The position numbers and the translations under genes were made by a program. A stretch of DNA of 35,598 bases from Dehalococcoidia bacterium (lineage in GTDB: Bacteria; Chloroflexota; Dehalococcoidia; UBA3495), in contig JAPKDE010000005.1 of assembly GCA_028822675.1 (NCBI GenBank), forward strand, positions 1 through 35,598, in the 5' to 3' direction. Positions 24,855-33,028 of the stretch are shown here, piece after piece. How positions within the stretch are numbered: position 1 is the stretch's first letter; every line of letters begins with the position of its first letter. Below the pieces are notes generated by a model. It searched no databases. It was not told the DNA's origin and was given only the letters and a program-made list of their open reading frames with translations.

Positions 24855-25721
24855 ATGACTACAGAAACGACAACAGACACCACCAAAACGGCCCCGGCCT
24901 TGGCCGTCCGCGACCTCTGGGCTGGCTACAACGGCAAACCAGTCTTGGAGGCGGTCAACCTCAATATTGACCAGGGCGACATGGTGGGCATAATCGGACC
25001 CAACGGTTCAGGCAAATCCACTCTGATCAAAACCATATTGGGATTGATAAAACCACTTCGTGGAGAGATTTCGATCCTTGGTAAAGACGGTTCTCCGGAA
25101 CGCCACCTGGTGGGCTACACACCGCAGACGGAACTGGTCGACTGGGACTTTCCAGTAACGGTTGCCGACGTTGCGCTCATGGGCCGGTACTCCCGTAGAG
25201 GCCTGTTCCGCCGCACCACCATGGAAGACCGCGAGGCCGCAGATGCGTCCCTGGAATTGGTCAAGATGTTTGACCTGAGAGACCGCTTGATTGGGGAATT
25301 ATCCGGTGGTCAACGACGACGCGTCTTGTTGGCCCGCGCCATGGCTCACAACCCCAAGCTTTTGCTCCTTGACGAACCGATGGCTGGCCTGGACGCAACT
25401 GCCCAGCACCAGTTGCTGGACCTGCTCGACGAACTCCGCGGTAAGGGCGCGACCGTGGTCCTCAGCACCCATGACCTCTCCTGTGTTTCGTCCCGTTGCG
25501 ACAAAGCGGCCTGCCTAAACCGACGCCTGATCGCGTTCGGCAAACCCTCTGAAGTGTTGAACGAACAGGTCTTGGGAGAAACCTTCGGCACCCATTTATT
25601 GATGGTGCATCTGGACGGCCAAGCCTACGCCTACCAGCATCACGTCCACACTGAAGGCTCTGAAGTAATCGAAACTAACTTGCCAGACGGGCACTCCCAT
25701 GCCGAACGGACGCTCCTATGA
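24855..25721 (+). CDS. znuC: Zinc/manganese ABC transporter ATP-binding protein
   Basis: The 288-residue ATPase of the metal transporter. It has Walker A GPNGSGKST, Q-loop TPQTE, the ABC signature LSGGQRRRV, Walker B LLLLDEP and the H-loop STHD. The C-terminal 45 residues form a His-rich tail (HHVH near 263-266, HSH near 279-281), possibly a metal-holding tail. ATG 24855 follows the znuA stop codon by 19 bases; an earlier in-frame start at 24804 would overlap znuA. The stop overlaps the znuB ATG as ATGA, so the genes are coupled. Confidence 0.93.
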   Translation: MTTETTTDTTKTAPALAVRDLWAGYNGKPVLEAVNLNIDQGDMVGIIGPNGSGKSTLIKTILGLIKPLRGEISILGKDGSPERHLVGYTPQTELVDWDFPVTVADVALMGRYSRRGLFRRTTMEDREAADASLELVKMFDLRDRLIGELSGGQRRRVLLARAMAHNPKLLLLDEPMAGLDATAQHQLLDLLDELRGKGATVVLSTHDLSCVSSRCDKAACLNRRLIAFGKPSEVLNEQVLGETFGTHLLMVHLDGQAYAYQHHVHTEGSEVIETNLPDGHSHAERTLL

Positions 25722-26575
25722 TCGACGTTCTGATCGAACCCTGGGAGTTCGCATTCATGCAGCGGGCGCTGCTGGCGGCATCGTTCGCCGCCGTGGTCTG
25801 CTCTGTGGTCGGAGTGTTCGTTGTGCTGCGCGGTATGGCCTTCATGGGCGATGCTGTAGCCCATTCTTCCTTGGCGGGCATGTCAGTAGCCTATTTCTTT
25901 GGTGGCAGCGTGTTTTGGGGTGCGTTTGCCTGGGCCGTGCCGGCGTCACTGGCGATAACCTACATCAGCCGTAGGGCCAACGTACGACTGGATACAGCGA
26001 TTGGAATCATCTTCGCCAGCGGGTTTGCAGTGGGAATTATTCTCATGAGCCAGGTAAGTAACTACACTGCTGACCTGTTTGGCCTGCTGTTTGGCAACGT
26101 CCTGGGCGTTTCCTGGGGAGAGGTTGCCCTGATTGGTCTGGTGGCCGGAGGGGTGTTGCTGGTAATCACGGCTCTGTACAAAGAATTGCTCTTTACTGCC
26201 TACGATGCCACCATGTCGGCTGCTTCTGGTATCCCTGTACGGTTCATGCAGTACCTGTTACCGCTCTTGGTGGGTATTACCACGGTGGCCTCACTCAAGG
26301 CAGTGGGTATCGTCTTGGTGCTGGCGCTGCTGGTCACACCTGCCGCGACGGCAACGCTCCTGGCACGGCGTTTACCCGGAATAATTACTTTTAGCGTAGT
26401 AATCGGTTTGATCTCTACTGTTACCGGACTATACTTGTCGTTCCATGCTGACCTGCCCACTGGTCCAAGCATCGTGGTTGTGGCCACGGGACTGTTCCTG
26501 ACCGCCCTGTTGTTCTCTCCCAGTAAGGGAGTGGTCTGGCAGGCTTGGCGGTCGTCCCCACTGCCTCAGGAATAA
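25718..26575 (+). CDS. znuB: Zinc/manganese ABC transporter permease
   Basis: A 285-residue ABC-3 family permease with about eight transmembrane helices. Family landmarks include GVFVVLRGMAFMGDAVAHSS near 32-51, ANVRLDTAIGIIFASGFAVG near 88-107, the stretch FTAYDATMSAASGIP near 163-177, and VGIVLVLALLVTPAATA near 202-218. It overlaps znuC by four bases and completes a regulator-znuA-znuC-znuB set. The ribosome binding site lies within the end of znuC. Zinc is the best guess because of the Fur-type regulator upstream. Confidence 0.92.
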   Translation: MIDVLIEPWEFAFMQRALLAASFAAVVCSVVGVFVVLRGMAFMGDAVAHSSLAGMSVAYFFGGSVFWGAFAWAVPASLAITYISRRANVRLDTAIGIIFASGFAVGIILMSQVSNYTADLFGLLFGNVLGVSWGEVALIGLVAGGVLLVITALYKELLFTAYDATMSAASGIPVRFMQYLLPLLVGITTVASLKAVGIVLVLALLVTPAATATLLARRLPGIITFSVVIGLISTVTGLYLSFHADLPTGPSIVVVATGLFLTALLFSPSKGVVWQAWRSSPLPQE

Positions 26576-26691
26576 ACGACTTAGCCGGTCTTTTCCAAAG
26601 CGCAATTTATGGCCTTCCCCCTTGGCACACCAAGCCACCATTCGCTAAACTGAATTGGTTTGAGAAGCTTCATGTTTTTGCGAGGAAGAAA

Positions 26692-27540
26692 ATGTACGAC
26701 CTAAGTGGAAAAGTTGCCCTGGTAACCGGCGCCGGCGGACGCCACGGCATTGGACGCAGCATCGCCCTACGTCTGGCTGACGAAGGCGCAGACGTTGTCG
26801 TAACCGACGTGGAGGCCAGCGCCACCGCCATCCGCGCCGAAGACCGGGCCGCTGGATGGAACGGACTGCGTAGCGTGGTGGAGGAGATTGAGACCAAGGG
26901 ACGCCAGTCTCTGGGTTTGTTCTCTGATGTTTCAGACAGCCCCCAGGTGGCCGACATGGTGGCCAAAACCCTGGACCAGTTCGGGAAGATAGACATCCTG
27001 GTGAACAATGCCGGGTCCCGACCGGGCAAAGACCGGGTGCTGGTCTTGGAACTGGAAGAAGAGGCGTTTGACGAAGTACAGCGAGTCAACGTCCGCGGCA
27101 CCTTCCTGGTGTCAAAGGCTGTAGCCACCCACATGGTTGGCCGTGGCGGCGGCGGAAAGATTATCAACATATCCTCCGGTGCCGGCAAGAAGGGCATAGC
27201 CAGATATGCTGCTTACTGCGCCTCCAAGTTCGCCGTAATCGGCTGGACGCAGGCAATGGCGCAGGAGATGGCTGAGCACCGCATCAACGTCAACGCCATC
27301 TGCCCCGGCCTGGTGGACACCGAACGCGTGGACTTCATCGCCGGTGCATTGGCTCCTGAGGGGGAGTCTGGTGAAGAGTTCCGGGCTGACATGGTACGCG
27401 AACGGGCCTTCAGGGTACCCATGGGCCGTATCGCCCAGGGCGACGATATTGCACGGGCGGCCGCGTTCCTGGCCTCTGCGGAGTCGGACTACATGACCGG
27501 CCTGTCCATCAGCGTGTCTGGTGGCTCGGAGATGAACTAA
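26692..27540 (+). CDS. Short-chain dehydrogenase/reductase (SDR)
   Basis: A third classical SDR of 282 residues. It has TGAGGRHGIG (12-21), the longer cofactor loop with His, D39 after strand 2 suggesting NAD, NNAG (105-108), N133, S161/S162, Y175 and K179. An insertion of about 15 residues after strand 2 (ATAIRAEDRAAGWNG) is longer than in the other two SDRs here. The ATG at 26692 is supported by AGGA five bases upstream; the open frame continues upstream into znuB but is not real. Convergent with the MFS gene. The substrate is unknown. Confidence 0.88.
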   Translation: MYDLSGKVALVTGAGGRHGIGRSIALRLADEGADVVVTDVEASATAIRAEDRAAGWNGLRSVVEEIETKGRQSLGLFSDVSDSPQVADMVAKTLDQFGKIDILVNNAGSRPGKDRVLVLELEEEAFDEVQRVNVRGTFLVSKAVATHMVGRGGGGKIINISSGAGKKGIARYAAYCASKFAVIGWTQAMAQEMAEHRINVNAICPGLVDTERVDFIAGALAPEGESGEEFRADMVRERAFRVPMGRIAQGDDIARAAAFLASAESDYMTGLSISVSGGSEMN

Positions 27541-27577
27541 CTCTCCAAGCCATTCGCCAGCCGGCTAGCTGAAAAAA

Positions 27578-28885
27578 CTAATCTCTGGGCAAAGCCGCCT
27601 CGGCAGACTCCCTGACGGGACGCCGGGGCGGTTTGGCGACAAACATAAGCACTGCAGATATGAAATAGGCCGTTCCCATGGCGATGTAGAGCGGTGTAAA
27701 GTCACCCGCTAAGCTCCTGACGGTTGAGGCGGTGGCGGGCCCCAGACCCAACGCAATCATTTGCAGAGGCGAGAACACACCGAGGATGGTTCCGTAAGAC
27801 TCGCGGCCAAAATATTCCGCCAGAACCATGTTTTCCAGCGACCCCAACCCTCCGGAGAATACCCCCCAGATTACGGCGAAAATCAACGCATCTCCGATCG
27901 AGTCGACTGACAATAAGAACACCATCATTGACCCAGCGCCGACCATCATCACCATCAGACATCGGCGCGGGGTAACTCGGTCGGCCATGTAACCCCAAAA
28001 CAGGTTGGCAACGGCCAAAAAGGTGCCCAAACTCAAAACCCAGGCGGCAGATACAGTGGACAATCCTGCGTCCTGAACTAAAAATGGCACCAAGCTGAAT
28101 CCAGTGGCGGCAGAGGCCAATGTCCCCAGTGCAGTGATGGAGAGCAGTAGCCAAAAAGCACTGGTCCGCACCGCTTCTTTGGCTGTCCAACTGAACTCCG
28201 GTATCCGAGCGGTTCGTCTTGCTGCGCCAGTAGATTCATTGGCCTCATCAGGACTGGCTCCGTCCGGAAGCAATCCAATATCCTCGGGCCGACGCCTGAT
28301 GAAAAGCACCACTGGCAAAATAAGAAGAAAGGCCAAGAAACCCAGATACCGGTAGGCGGCCCGCCAGCCTTGATGGCTGGCTATGTAAGAGATTATCTGA
28401 ATGTTGATTGCGCCGGCTGCGGGCCTAAATACGGAGACCAGCGCCAACGCCATGTTGCGTCGCTCTCGGAAGAAATTGACCGCCGCTGTCCGGGGAACCA
28501 GACCAACGAGTACCGGGTTGCTCACAGCCCGGCCAATCACGTAGCCAGCGTAGAAATGCCAAACGGCGCCGGACCCAGCGATCACGAAGAAAGATACTCC
28601 GGCGACGGCCAGGCCGAACGGCATCAGCCAGCGTGGTCCAAACCGGTCGGCCAAACGGCCGATCAATGGAGCGAGTAAACCTGAAGCCCAGGTGCCGATT
28701 GACGCAGCAAAGGCCAGGCTGCCTTCATCCCAGCCGCTTTCGTCGGTGATGTAGACTTGGACACCGCCCAGCACAACCTGGGTGAGTCCACTGGCTGCAA
28801 AGGTTGCGAGTGCAGTGATAAACAGCACCAGCCACCCGTAATAAAAGGGCGTCTCCAGACGCCAGTTGGTTATTTTACGAAACAT
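27578..28885 (-). CDS. Major facilitator superfamily transporter
   Basis: A 435-residue MFS transporter with about twelve helices. It opens with ETPFYYGWLVLFITALATF, has the helix 2-3 loop motif GRLADRFGPRWLMPFG, a central loop rich in Pro and Arg (RRRPEDIGLLPDGASPDEAN), and the second-half GYMADRVTPRRCLMV. It resembles oxalate/formate antiporter-like MFS proteins, but no substrate can be given. I chose ATG 28885 because AGGA lies just before it and the conserved FYYGW motif follows; an ATG at 28924 is possible and adds 13 residues. It is convergent with the SDR gene. Confidence 0.82.
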   Translation of the reverse strand: MFRKITNWRLETPFYYGWLVLFITALATFAASGLTQVVLGGVQVYITDESGWDEGSLAFAASIGTWASGLLAPLIGRLADRFGPRWLMPFGLAVAGVSFFVIAGSGAVWHFYAGYVIGRAVSNPVLVGLVPRTAAVNFFRERRNMALALVSVFRPAAGAINIQIISYIASHQGWRAAYRYLGFLAFLLILPVVLFIRRRPEDIGLLPDGASPDEANESTGAARRTARIPEFSWTAKEAVRTSAFWLLLSITALGTLASAATGFSLVPFLVQDAGLSTVSAAWVLSLGTFLAVANLFWGYMADRVTPRRCLMVMMVGAGSMMVFLLSVDSIGDALIFAVIWGVFSGGLGSLENMVLAEYFGRESYGTILGVFSPLQMIALGLGPATASTVRSLAGDFTPLYIAMGTAYFISAVLMFVAKPPRRPVRESAEAALPRD

Positions 28886-29271
28886 TGTTCCTGGGGTACT
28901 TATCTGCCAAAGTTTTGTTGCCATAACGGATAATTCCACCCGCCATTGCAACCGTCAAATGATACAGCAAGTTACGCCTGCCGAATACGTGCAAGAGCCA
29001 CAGTGTTTTATTCATGCTTGCGGATTATTAGGCCAATTCAACTCCAGGACGCAGTTACCTATGAGGCAATACAGCGCCACAGAAGGGCACAACCACTTGT
29101 TTGGATTCCTTTCTGCCGGTGGCCCAACAGTCGTACTGGTGATTTTCGTCGCCATTCTGCGTATAGTTATTGAGGATTCCAGGATTAGGCCCGTCCATTT
29201 ACACAGCGGCGGCAATCCCGAATATTCCTATAGATCATCATTCGAACCAACGGAAAAAACGAGGCTGAAGC
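28886..29271. other. Gene-free 386-bp stretch before gatC
   Basis: The interval between the MFS start and gatC shows no supported gene. It should hold divergent promoters for both, but I cannot pick convincing boxes. If the MFS starts at 28924, the gap is about 350 bases. Confidence 0.4.
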
Positions 29272-29562
29272 ATGCCCCTTGAACGGTCAGAAGTAGAACG
29301 CATCGCCTCTTTGGCGCGCATCGGTCTTACTGAAGAAGAAATTGAGATGGTTGGAGATCAGCTCTCCCACATCCTGGAGCAGTTTGAAGTGCTAAATGAA
29401 CTGGACACTTCAGGCGTCACACCCACCGGCCACGCTAGTGGGCTGCAGACCGTCATGCGCGAGGACACAGCTGAAGACTCGCTGGACCACGAAGATGTAC
29501 TAAAAAACGCGCCGCGCCGGGAGGGAGAATTCTTCCGCGTGAACGCAGTGCTGGAGGAATAG
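29272..29562 (+). CDS. gatC: Asp/Glu-tRNA amidotransferase subunit C
   Basis: A 96-residue GatC, the small linker subunit of the GatCAB complex that converts Asp-tRNA(Asn) or Glu-tRNA(Gln) to the amidated forms. It shows VERIASLARIGLTEEEIEMV near 8-27, DQLSHILEQFEVLNELDTSG near 30-49 and VTPTGHA near 50-56. GAGG lies before the ATG. It ends four bases before gatA and is certainly co-transcribed with it. gatB is not in the window. Confidence 0.93.
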   Translation: MPLERSEVERIASLARIGLTEEEIEMVGDQLSHILEQFEVLNELDTSGVTPTGHASGLQTVMREDTAEDSLDHEDVLKNAPRREGEFFRVNAVLEE

Positions 29563-29566
29563 GGCG

Positions 29567-31024
29567 TTGCCAGAACTAAATTGGCTCAGCATCCAAGAAG
29601 CCCACGACCAACTAGCCTCCAAACAGATCAGCTCCGTTGAGTTGACCCAGTCTTGCTTGGATCGAATCGACGCCGTTGAAGACCAGGTCCAGTCCTTCTT
29701 GACCATCACTCCGGAGATTGCCCTAGCCCAGGCAGCAGTTGCTGACCGTATGCTTGCTGCAGGCGAAGGTGGCCCTTTAACCGGAATACCTGTCCAGATA
29801 AAAGACGTCATGTGCACGGAAGGCGTGCCCACAACCTGCGCATCTAGAATGTTGGAAAACTTTGTCCCGGTCTACAACGCCACGGTGGTGGAAAAGCTCA
29901 TCAACCAGGGTGCTGTGATGCTGGGCAAGGGCAACATGGACGAATTCGCCATGGGTTCTTCCTGTGAGAATTCGGCCTTCCACCCCACCCACAACCCCTG
30001 GGACCTAGAGCGGGTGCCCGGAGGCAGCAGTGGCGGCGCAGCAGCATCGGTTGCATCCGGCGAGACCATCTTTGCCTTGGGGTCAGACACCGGCGGCAGT
30101 GTTAGGCAACCAGCGTCCCTCTGCGGCGTGGTCGGTCTGAAACCAACCTACGGGCTGGTCAGCCGTTACGGCCTGATTGCCTTTGCTTCATCTCTAGACC
30201 AGATCGGCCCGGTTGGCCGGTCGGTCCAGGACTGTGCCTTGGTGCTAAATGCCATTGCCGGACACGACCCACGGGATGCTACATCGGTGGCCAGAGACCA
30301 GCAAGATTACACCGCAACGTTAGGTCAAGACATCAAGGGAATGCGTCTGGGTGTGCCTGAAGAGTACTTCGTAGATGGTATGGAACCCGGAACCAGGAAG
30401 GCCATTGACGAAGCGCTGGCGAAACTGGAATATCTTGGCGCAATCATAAAACCGGTCTCATTGCCCACAACCCGTTACGCTCTGGCCTGCTATTACATCA
30501 TCGCCCCTTCTGAATGTTCGGCCAACTTAGCCCGCTACGACGGGGTTAAGTACGGGTACTCGTATCAGGATACAAGCGATATGTGGGAGGCTCTAGAAAA
30601 GACCCGGGAGTACGGGTTTGGCCCGGAGGTTACCAGGCGGGTGATGCTGGGCACCTACGCTCTATCATCCGGTTATTACGACGCCTATTACCTGAAGGCC
30701 CAAAAGGCCCGGACGCTAATCAGGCAGGATTTTGACCGGGTTTTCCAAGAGGTTGATGCCCTGGTCACGCCTACATCTCCGGTTACAGCTTTCAAAATAG
30801 GCGAGAAAACCGGAGACCCGGTGCAGATGTATCTGATCGATGTTTGCACTCTGCCGGTGAACATCGCCGGGTTACCCGGTCTTTCGGTGCCCTGTGGTTT
30901 CTCCGATGGATTGCCCGTTGGCATGCAACTGATTGGCCCGAACTTCTCCGAAGGAATCCTCCTCCGCACCGCCCATGCCTATGAGGCAGCCACCGAGTGG
31001 AGTTCAGCCCGACCAACGCTGTAG
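29567..31024 (+). CDS. gatA: Asp/Glu-tRNA amidotransferase subunit A
   Basis: The glutaminase subunit of GatCAB (485 residues), which frees ammonia from glutamine for transamidation. The Ser-cisSer-Lys triad is K79 (VQIKDVM), S154 (PGGSSGGAAA) and S178 (DTGGSVRQPA), and the family sequence KPTYGLVSRYG follows. The start is a TTG with GGAGGAATAG upstream inside the end of gatC; no closer ATG fits the N-terminus. Complete and intact. It is clearly different from the accessory amidase at 8289-9704. Confidence 0.94.
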   Translation: MPELNWLSIQEAHDQLASKQISSVELTQSCLDRIDAVEDQVQSFLTITPEIALAQAAVADRMLAAGEGGPLTGIPVQIKDVMCTEGVPTTCASRMLENFVPVYNATVVEKLINQGAVMLGKGNMDEFAMGSSCENSAFHPTHNPWDLERVPGGSSGGAAASVASGETIFALGSDTGGSVRQPASLCGVVGLKPTYGLVSRYGLIAFASSLDQIGPVGRSVQDCALVLNAIAGHDPRDATSVARDQQDYTATLGQDIKGMRLGVPEEYFVDGMEPGTRKAIDEALAKLEYLGAIIKPVSLPTTRYALACYYIIAPSECSANLARYDGVKYGYSYQDTSDMWEALEKTREYGFGPEVTRRVMLGTYALSSGYYDAYYLKAQKARTLIRQDFDRVFQEVDALVTPTSPVTAFKIGEKTGDPVQMYLIDVCTLPVNIAGLPGLSVPCGFSDGLPVGMQLIGPNFSEGILLRTAHAYEAATEWSSARPTL

Positions 31025-31118
31025 CCTGGATCCAGACAAAACCCCAGGCAAAAACCCGGTCAAAAAAGTCCTAGTGAGGAATTTCATTTGGACTTCAAAC
31101 CCGATCTGCCTCAACGAT

Positions 31119-31152
31119 TAAAATTAACCTGCGGGTAAAATTAACCTGCGGG
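31119..31152 (+). repeat. Perfect 17-bp tandem repeat upstream of the HxlR gene
   Basis: TAAAATTAACCTGCGGG occurs twice back to back, at 31119-31135 and 31136-31152. It lies about 50 bases before the HxlR start and just before a -10-like TATACT at 31168-31173. It may be the operator of that regulator. Confidence 0.8.
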
Positions 31153-31167
31153 CCCGGCCAAACCGTT

Positions 31168-31173
31168 TATACT
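31168..31173 (+). promoter_or_regulatory. Candidate -10 box for the HxlR gene
   Basis: TATACT is one base off TATAAT and about 30 bases before the ATG. No good -35 box is found; the tandem repeat occupies that position. Confidence 0.45.
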
Positions 31174-31204
31174 AGTAACAGCCTCCGTCGCGACGAGGAG
31201 CATT

Positions 31205-31531
31205 ATGAACTGCGATACACCATGTCCTAAATACGAACAGGCGATGAGAGTCTTGGGCAAGAAATGGACTTGCCTGATACTGCGCTGCCTGCTTTCCGAA
31301 CCCAGAAGGTTCACAGAAATATCCAGCTACATAGATGGGCTCAGCGACCGACTGCTCTCCCAGCGCCTGCAAGAATTGGAAGAAGAGGGCATCGTACAGC
31401 GTCGTGTCTTCGCCCGCAGACCGGTTGTTGTTGAGTACTCCTTGAGTCCCAAGGGTCTGGCTTTCCGAACGGTGGCTGAAGCCATTCAAATATGGGCTGA
31501 CGATTGGGCGGAAGAACCAGTCAAAGCATAG
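31205..31531 (+). CDS. HxlR-family transcriptional regulator
   Basis: A 108-residue winged-helix regulator of the HxlR type. It has an N-terminal CDTPCPKY with two cysteines, then MRVLGKKWTCLILRCLLSEP near 14-33, RFTEISSYIDGLSDRLLSQR near 35-54, and LQELEEEGIVQRRVF near 55-69. HxlR proteins often sense thiol or aldehyde stress through N-terminal cysteines. GAGGAG precedes the ATG. Its target is unknown, but the 17-bp tandem repeat just upstream suggests self-regulation. asnS follows 80 bases later in the same direction. Confidence 0.9.
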   Translation: MNCDTPCPKYEQAMRVLGKKWTCLILRCLLSEPRRFTEISSYIDGLSDRLLSQRLQELEEEGIVQRRVFARRPVVVEYSLSPKGLAFRTVAEAIQIWADDWAEEPVKA

Positions 31532-31611
31532 TCCGTCTTTTTTCCTGTCTTCGTTCTCTGTCTTTTCAGGGAATTTAGCACCGATAGTTTTAGATTAACT
31601 GGGAGGCGCTG

Positions 31612-32997
31612 ATGAAGCGCTCCAAAATTAAAGATATTTTCGCCCGCGAGCAATCAGGTGGCGATGTACTAGTCCAGGGTTGGGTTAAGACACGTCGGTC
31701 TTCAAAATCAGTGACCTTTGTGCAGATCACCGACGGATCTACGCTGCAGGATCTGCAGATTGTCGTTGACGAGTCCAATGCCAGCCACGAAGCTGCCTCC
31801 GGACTCACCACCGGCTGTAGTGTGAGCGTGGAAGGCGTGTTGGTTGAGTCTCCTGGCCAGGGTCAAAAGTATGAGGTTCATGCCAGTTCGCTGACGGTCC
31901 TCGGCGAATCCGACCCGGACTCCTACCCGCTCCAGAAGAAGCGACACTCCCCGGAATTCCTCCGTGAGATTGCCCACCTACGGCCGCGCACCAACACATT
32001 TGGCGCCATGGCACGCGTCCGTAACTCGGTGGCCTACGCGATCCATACTTTCTTCCAGGAACGGGGCTTCCAGTTCATCCAGACGCCGATCATCACCGCC
32101 AGCGACGCTGAAGGCGCCGGTTCCATGTTCCAGGTGACCACGCTGGACCTGAATAACGTGCCCAAGGACGCCGGCCAGGTCAAACACGAGGATGATTTCT
32201 TCGGCAAACCTGCTTTCTTGACCGTAAGCGGCCAACTTGAAGCAGAGATTTTTGCCATGGCCCTCTCAGACGTCTACACATTTGGGCCGACGTTTCGCGC
32301 AGAGAATTCGAACACCTCGCGCCACCTGGCCGAGTTCTGGATGGTGGAGCCGGAGGTTGCCTTCTGCCAGCTAGACGGGCTGACCGAACTGGCCGAAGAC
32401 TTTTTGAAGTACCTCTGCGGTCATGTACTGGAGAATTGCGTTGAGGACATGGCCTTCTTCAACAAGTATTACGACGACAGCACTATTACCACACTTGAAG
32501 GCATTGCTAACTCCCAGTTCGAGCGCATCACCTACACCGAAGCCGTCAAGCTGCTGCAGGAGTCGGGAGAGAGTTTTGAGTACCCGGTCACATGGGGCAT
32601 AGACCTTCAGTCAGAACACGAACGCTATTTGACCGAGACCAAGATTCAACGACCAGTGATCGTCACCGACTACCCCAAGGGCATCAAGGCCTTCTACATG
32701 CGGATGAACGACGACAACGAAACTGTACGGGCCATGGACGTGCTGGTGCCGCGCATCGGTGAGATTATTGGTGGCAGCCAACGTGAAGAGCGCCGCGACG
32801 TGCTGGAAGGCCGGATGAGCGAGTCCGGTATCTCTCACGATGAATATTCTTGGTACCTAGACCTGCGTAGCTACGGCACGGTCCCCCATTCTGGTTTTGG
32901 TCTTGGATTTGAGCGCACCGTGCAGTTTGTAACCGGCGTCTCCAACATTAGGGACGTCATCCCATTTCCCAGAACCCCCAAAAGCGCAGAGTTCTAG
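31612..32997 (+). CDS. asnS: Asparaginyl-tRNA synthetase
   Basis: A 461-residue class IIb synthetase that charges tRNA(Asn) with asparagine. It begins with the OB-fold anticodon-binding domain (residues 17-100), then class II motif 1 around [20 protein letters not shown] near 150-169, motif 2 [20 protein letters not shown] near 224-243, and motif 3 [15 protein letters not shown] near 428-442, ending in [16 protein letters not shown] precedes the ATG. AsnRS together with gatCA suggests that GatCAB is needed at least for Gln-tRNA formation here. Confidence 0.95.
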   Translation: MKRSKIKDIFAREQSGGDVLVQGWVKTRRSSKSVTFVQITDGSTLQDLQIVVDESNASHEAASGLTTGCSVSVEGVLVESPGQGQKYEVHASSLTVLGESDPDSYPLQKKRHSPEFLREIAHLRPRTNTFGAMARVRNSVAYAIHTFFQERGFQFIQTPIITASDAEGAGSMFQVTTLDLNNVPKDAGQVKHEDDFFGKPAFLTVSGQLEAEIFAMALSDVYTFGPTFRAENSNTSRHLAEFWMVEPEVAFCQLDGLTELAEDFLKYLCGHVLENCVEDMAFFNKYYDDSTITTLEGIANSQFERITYTEAVKLLQESGESFEYPVTWGIDLQSEHERYLTETKIQRPVIVTDYPKGIKAFYMRMNDDNETVRAMDVLVPRIGEIIGGSQREERRDVLEGRMSESGISHDEYSWYLDLRSYGTVPHSGFGLGFERTVQFVTGVSNIRDVIPFPRTPKSAEF

Positions 32998-33028
32998 GCT
33001 GGCTGCATCTGACGTCAACGCCACTTTC

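Noticed and set aside
26545..26691. An upstream extension of the third SDR into znuB
   Set aside because: The extended part is not SDR-like, and a good ribosome binding site and conserved start lie at 26692.
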